A stretch of DNA of 64,000 bases from Desulfobacillus sp041396245 (lineage in GTDB: Bacteria; Pseudomonadota; Gammaproteobacteria; Burkholderiales; Rhodocyclaceae). Every line of letters starts with the position of its first letter. The stretch's first letter is position 1. This document shows, one piece after another, positions 60,254-64,000 of the stretch. Where the stretch lies: contig JAWKYW010000001.1 of the NCBI GenBank assembly GCA_041396245.1, positions 124,001-188,000 on the forward strand, read 5' to 3'. A program made the translations under genes and the position numbers. The notes under the pieces are model-generated. The model had not been told where the DNA came from. It did no database searches and saw nothing but the letters and a program-made list of their open reading frames with translations.

Positions 60254-61672
60254 ATGTACGCCGCCCGCCTCTGGTCCGTCCGTCACGCCCGCGGCCTGCA
60301 CCGCGTGTATGAGTATTTCTCGCGCCTGGCCCCCGCGTTCGCGCCGCTGATGCGCGTCGTCGGCGAGCGGCGCGCCGAGGCCATCCTGCATCCCCTCGAA
60401 CGGGCGGCCAAGGGCTTCATGTTCGACTGCCGCGAATGCGGCCAGTGCGTCCTCTCGGCCACCGGCATGGCCTGCCCGATGAACTGCCCCAAGGAGATGC
60501 GCAACGGCCCCTGCGGCGGGGTGCGCGAGGGCGGCCATTGCGAGGTACGGCCCGACATGCGCTGCGTCTGGGTCGAGGCTACCGAAGGCACCAAGCGCAT
60601 CGCCCCCGACCATCTTGCCCACCCGACGCCCCTGCTGCCGGCCATCGATGTGCGCAAGCAGGGCAGTTCCACCTGGATCCAGGTCATCCGCGGCCGCCCC
60701 GACCCGGCCTTCCAGCCGCCGGTGGACGGGCGCACCGTTGCCGATGCCAGGCCCGGCAGCTTCGAGCAGGCCTGCGACTCGGGCCGCTTCGTCGTCACGG
60801 TGGAAGTGGCGCCGCCCGACTCGGCCGATCCGCAGGCGCTGCTCGCCCGGGCCGGGAAGTTCCAGGGGCTGGTGGACGCCATCAACATCACGGACGGTGC
60901 GGGCGGCAACTGCCACATGTCGAGCGTGGCGGCCTCGGCCATTCTCGCCGCCCAGGACCTTGCCCCGGTCTACCAGATCGCCTGCCGGGACAGGAACCGC
61001 ATCGCCATCCAGGGCGACATGCTCGGCGCCGCGGCCCTGGGGGTGAAGAACATTCTCTGCATCACCGGCGACGACGTCAGCCAGGGCGACCATCCCCAGG
61101 CCAAGCCGGTGTTCGACCTCGACGCCGTCTCCCTGCTGCACATCGCCCGCGGCATGTGCGACCGCGGCGAATATGCCTCGGGCCGCAAGCTGGAGGGCCC
61201 GCCCGATTTCTTCGTCGGCGCCACGGCGAATCCCTTCGTGCCGCCCCATGTCGACCGCATCGCCAATCTCGAAAAGAAGGTCGTTGCCGGCGCCCGCTTC
61301 ATCCAGACCCAGTTCTGTTTCGACGTGGGCCGGTTCGAGGCCTTCATGCGGGAAGTTCGCCGGCGTGAGCTGCACCGGCGCGCGCGCATCATCGTCGGCG
61401 TCGGCACCCTCGGTTCGGCGCGCGCCCTGCGCTGGATGGCCGCGCACGTGCCCGGCGTGCACGTGCCCGAACGCCTGCTGGCGCGCATCGAAGCCGTGGC
61501 GGACCAGAAGGCCGAAGCGAAGCGGACCTGCATCGAGATCGTCCAGGCGGTCGCGGCGATCGAGGGCGTGGCCGGCGTGCACCTGATGGGCCACAGGAAC
61601 GAGGACGTGCTGGCCGAGATCATCGTCGAATCCGGCGTGCGCGGAGCAACGGCACGCCAAACTTTGCAATGA
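60254..61672 (+). CDS. MetV-like cysteine domain fused to methylenetetrahydrofolate reductase
   Basis: 472 residues. Residues ~50-110 form a cysteine-rich domain (DCRECGQCVLSATGMACPMN, GPCGGVREGGHC) like the MetV or zinc/Fe-S accessory subunit of acetogenic methylene-THF reductases. The rest is a MetF barrel (TVEVAPPDSADPQALLARAG; AINITDGAGGNCHMSSVAAS; ARFIQTQFCFDVGRFE). In acetogens MetV and MetF are separate. Here it probably oxidises methyl-THF, formed from demethylated substrate, to methylene-THF. Confidence 0.88.
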   Translation: MYAARLWSVRHARGLHRVYEYFSRLAPAFAPLMRVVGERRAEAILHPLERAAKGFMFDCRECGQCVLSATGMACPMNCPKEMRNGPCGGVREGGHCEVRPDMRCVWVEATEGTKRIAPDHLAHPTPLLPAIDVRKQGSSTWIQVIRGRPDPAFQPPVDGRTVADARPGSFEQACDSGRFVVTVEVAPPDSADPQALLARAGKFQGLVDAINITDGAGGNCHMSSVAASAILAAQDLAPVYQIACRDRNRIAIQGDMLGAAALGVKNILCITGDDVSQGDHPQAKPVFDLDAVSLLHIARGMCDRGEYASGRKLEGPPDFFVGATANPFVPPHVDRIANLEKKVVAGARFIQTQFCFDVGRFEAFMREVRRRELHRRARIIVGVGTLGSARALRWMAAHVPGVHVPERLLARIEAVADQKAEAKRTCIEIVQAVAAIEGVAGVHLMGHRNEDVLAEIIVESGVRGATARQTLQ

Positions 61673-61688
61673 AGCCACGGAGAATGGA

Positions 61689-62351
61689 ATGAGCGGAATG
61701 AACGAGCAGGAAGCGCAACTGGTGGAATGGCTGGCCGACATGCGCGAGGAGGAGGCCCACGAGCTGGCCAACCGGATGCTGCTGGAAGAGGGCGCCGATC
61801 CCCTGCGCGTGCTGGAGCTGTGCCGCGCCGCCATGGACATCGTCGGCAAGCGCTTCGAGGAGGGCGAGTATTTCCTGCCCGAACTGGTGCTGGCCGGCGA
61901 GATGCTCGACATGATCGGCGCCGTCGCCAAGCCCCTCATCAAGCAGGGCGAGGGCGGCGCGGCGGCGAAACTCGGCCGCGTGCTGATCGGCACGGTGCAT
62001 GGCGACCTCCACGACATCGGCAAGAACATCGTCACCTTCATGCTCGACATCAACGGCTTCGAGGTCAAGGACATCGGCATCGACGTGCCGGTCAAGACCT
62101 TCATCGACGAAATCAACGAGTTCAAGCCCGACGTGGTGGGCCTCTCGGGTTTCCTGACACTGGCCTTCGACTCCATGAAGGAGACCATCTCTGCCTTCGA
62201 GCAGGCCGGCATGCGCGACAGGTTCAAGATCATGATCGGCGGCGGCCAGATCGACGAAACGGTGCGCGCCTACACCGGCGCCGATGCCTTCGGCGTCAAC
62301 GCCGTCGAAGCCGTGAACCTGTGCCGCGGCTGGACGGGAGCGGCGGCATGA
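61689..62351 (+). CDS. Corrinoid (B12-binding) methyltransferase carrier protein
   Basis: 220 residues. N-terminal helical cap (ELANRMLLEEGADPLRVLEL; FEEGEYFLPELVLAGEML) and a B12-binding Rossmann-like domain with the lower-ligand histidine in GDLHDIGKNIV (D-x-H-x-x-G, His at about residue 107). This is the MtaC/MtbC-type shuttle that accepts a methyl group on cobalt(I). It precedes the methyltransferase gene with a 4-base overlap. Confidence 0.95.
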   Translation: MSGMNEQEAQLVEWLADMREEEAHELANRMLLEEGADPLRVLELCRAAMDIVGKRFEEGEYFLPELVLAGEMLDMIGAVAKPLIKQGEGGAAAKLGRVLIGTVHGDLHDIGKNIVTFMLDINGFEVKDIGIDVPVKTFIDEINEFKPDVVGLSGFLTLAFDSMKETISAFEQAGMRDRFKIMIGGGQIDETVRAYTGADAFGVNAVEAVNLCRGWTGAAA

Positions 62352-63622
62352 GCGAAATGATCGGGCCGTATGAGCAGACCGCCGAAGCCAAGGCCGCCTA
62401 CGATGCGCGCTGGGAGCGCATCCAGGCCATTGCGCGCCTGGAACAGCCGGACTGCATGCCGGTCGGCCTGCACAGCTTCTTCTGGCCCGCCAACTACGGC
62501 GGCATCACCTACAAGGAGCTGATGTACGACTACGACAAGGCGAAGCAGGTCACCCTCGACGCGGCCATCGAGCTGGAGCCGGACGGCGTCTATCCGCTGA
62601 TCCTCGGCAGCACCATCGGCCGCATGCTGGAGAAGTTCGAATTCAAGCAGTTGCAGTGGCCGGGCCACGGCGTCGGCGACATGCAGCCCTTCCAGTACCT
62701 CGACCGGGAGTACATGACGCCGGACGAGTACGACGACTTCCTTTTCGACCCCACCGGCTTCTACCTCCAGAAGTACCTGCCGCGCGTGCTTGGTGTCTTC
62801 GAAGGCTTCGACAAGCTGCCCAGGTTCGCCGGCATGCACTACCTGCGCACGATGTACGGCATGCGACCGTTCGCGCTGCCGGAGGTGCGTGCCTCGTTCG
62901 ACAGGATCGTCGCCGCCGCCGAGGAAACCAATACGCTGTTCGCGCACCACATCGACTGGGTGCAGCGTCTCAGGGCCGCCGGCTTCCCGCTCGCCAACGG
63001 CACCGTGTCGACGTCGCCCTACGACATCATCGCCGACTATTTCCGCGGCGCCACCGGCATGATGAAGGACCTGTACCGCCACAAGGACAAGCTCAAGCAG
63101 GTGCTGGACAAGATGTCGACCATCGTCACGCGCACGACCATCGAGAACGCCAGGCTGGCCGGCCACCCGATCGTCTTCATCCCCATCCACTGGGCGCCGG
63201 ACGCCTTCATGAGCCCGAAGCAGTTCGAGGAGTTCTGGTGGCCGCCGTTCAGGAAGATGCTGATGGGCATGATCGAGGCCGACCTGATCCCGATGCCGAT
63301 GTGGGAATCCGACTGCACCAAGCGCCTGGAGGTCATCAAGGACATTCCGGCCGGCAAGTGCATCTACTGGTTCGAGCGCACCGACCTGGTCAAGGCCTAC
63401 GAGGTACTCGGCGACCGCGTCGCCCTGCGCGGCAACCTGTCGCCGTCGATGCTGACGACCGGCACCCCGGAGGAGGTCGATGCCGCCGTCAAGCACCTGG
63501 TCGACAACATCTGGAACAAGGGCGGCTGCATGATGCTCGACGGCGCCTTCGGCATTCCGGACGAGACCCCGGTCGACAACGTGCGCGCCATGTTCAATGC
63601 GGCGCGGAAATACGCCGGCTGA
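62348..63622 (+). CDS. UroD-family corrinoid-dependent methyltransferase (MtaA/CmuA/MtxB type)
   Basis: 424 residues of the uroporphyrinogen-decarboxylase-like superfamily. Features: LIPMPMWESDCTKRLEVIKD (candidate zinc ligands), VIFIPIHWAPDAFMSPKQFE-type region (HPIVFIPIHW) and a C-terminal GGCMMLDGAFGIPDETPVDN. Such enzymes transfer a methyl group from an O-methylated or methylated donor to the corrinoid carrier encoded just upstream. It overlaps that gene by 4 bases and the following gene by 1. The substrate could be a methoxyaromatic or a methoxylated acid. Confidence 0.9.
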   Translation: MSEMIGPYEQTAEAKAAYDARWERIQAIARLEQPDCMPVGLHSFFWPANYGGITYKELMYDYDKAKQVTLDAAIELEPDGVYPLILGSTIGRMLEKFEFKQLQWPGHGVGDMQPFQYLDREYMTPDEYDDFLFDPTGFYLQKYLPRVLGVFEGFDKLPRFAGMHYLRTMYGMRPFALPEVRASFDRIVAAAEETNTLFAHHIDWVQRLRAAGFPLANGTVSTSPYDIIADYFRGATGMMKDLYRHKDKLKQVLDKMSTIVTRTTIENARLAGHPIVFIPIHWAPDAFMSPKQFEEFWWPPFRKMLMGMIEADLIPMPMWESDCTKRLEVIKDIPAGKCIYWFERTDLVKAYEVLGDRVALRGNLSPSMLTTGTPEEVDAAVKHLVDNIWNKGGCMMLDGAFGIPDETPVDNVRAMFNAARKYAG

Positions 63623-64000
63623 TGCAGGCGCGCAGCGAATCCGCCATGACGGGCGCACGGCAGCAACGCCTGCGCGACGCGGAGCTACTGCGCCGTGTGG
63701 CCGCCGCTCCCGTGCGCGGCGGTGCCGCCGCGCTGCGCGCGCGCCTGCGCGAAGAGGCGCTCGAACTGGCGCGGGCGGAGAATCTGCTCGAAGCCGCCTA
63801 CAGCTACCGCATCGTGCCCCTCGAAGCGCCGCCCGCGTCGTTCCTGCGCGCCGGCGGCGAGCGCCTGCATGCGCCGCGGCTGCTGCCGGAGAGCGGGACA
63901 TTGACCGCCCTCGGTTGCGCGGTGTGCACCGCCGGCCCGAAGATCGAGGCGCGCGTGCGCGCGCTGTTCGCCGGGAAGCGCCCCTCGCTGGCGCTGGCGC
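63622..64000 (+). CDS. Corrinoid-reactivation-type protein, 3'-truncated by window edge
   Basis: 126 residues visible, continuing past base 64000. The start overlaps the previous stop by 1 base (TGATG). N-terminal Arg/Ala-rich helix, then SYRIVPLEAPPASFLRAGGE and TALGCAVCTAGPKIEARVRA, which matches the beginning of proteins related to the methionine-synthase activation domain that occur beside corrinoid methyltransferases. It may help reduce oxidised cobalamin or bind the carrier. Reassign once the rest is seen. Confidence 0.6.
   Translation, partial: MQARSESAMTGARQQRLRDAELLRRVAAAPVRGGAAALRARLREEALELARAENLLEAAYSYRIVPLEAPPASFLRAGGERLHAPRLLPESGTLTALGCAVCTAGPKIEARVRALFAGKRPSLALA

Overview
The window is a GC-rich, gene-dense chromosome segment that reads like a betaproteobacterium. 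The complete rsxABCDGE-nth (Rnf/Rsx) cluster, the aat-bpt-pyrD set, DUF1841, UPF0114 and the CrbS-like sodium symporter/kinase beside acs all fit this group. The catabolic genes suggest an aromatic or steroid degrader of the Rhodocyclales type, but that placement is inference. I saw no tRNA, rRNA, CRISPR array, IS transposase, integrase or prophage. No stretch much above 300 bases is empty; the longer gaps hold small repeats or promoters.

Layout. 0-9 kb: 3' part of htpG, a GspE/PilB-type ATPase, a FecR-domain protein, and a leftward set moxR - periplasmic-binding/PAS/GGEEF cyclase - vWA protein. 9-12 kb: HDOD protein, DUF1841, FIST protein. 11.7-17.7 kb: leftward rsxABCDGE-nth, encoding a membrane flavin/Fe-S electron-transfer complex. 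17.8-21.5 kb: leftward aat-bpt-pyrD-ald. 21.6-25.8 kb: iron(III) ABC transporter with a Fur-box-like site, the binding protein being transcribed apart from its permease and ATPase. 26-31 kb: NlpC/P60 hydrolase, AcuI-type reductase, response regulator with a dead GGDEF, class I fumarase, UPF0114. 31-40 kb: acetate/signalling block (acs, small membrane protein, symporter-histidine kinase, lone receiver, kinase-like/DEDDh exonuclease fusion, CBS/nucleotidyltransferase). 40-46 kb: IclR/quinone-oxidoreductase/SDR operon, then YkgJ, a GIY-YIG/ArfB fusion, quinone oxidoreductase and DsbA-like protein. 46.5-47.6 kb: cspA-like gene, then a decayed toxin-antitoxin cassette bracketed by two copies of an alcohol dehydrogenase 3' end. 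47.6-55.8 kb: fatty/acyl-CoA catabolism (adh, two acyl-CoA dehydrogenases, IclR, pentapeptide protein, acyl-CoA ligase, GST). 56-57 kb: a LysR gene carrying a 183-bp in-frame insertion. 57.3-64 kb: a one-carbon operon combining a Rieske (VanA-like) oxygenase, a GntR regulator, a VanB-like reductase, a MetV-MetF fusion, a corrinoid protein, a UroD-family methyltransferase and the start of a corrinoid-reactivation-type gene.

The least expected signals are: (1) a bipartite motif, AAAGTCAG-N10-ACGGCG, found by eye nine times with an invariant spacer, inside and between genes on both strands; (2) the 183-bp triple-hairpin insertion in the LysR gene, flanked by a 10-bp direct repeat and sitting on a variant of that motif; (3) two 61-bp repeats immediately 5' of rsxC and the DsbA-like gene, each carrying a hairpin, a Shine-Dalgarno and a tiny leader ORF that overlaps the real start; and (4) the mixed oxygenase/corrinoid demethylation operon.
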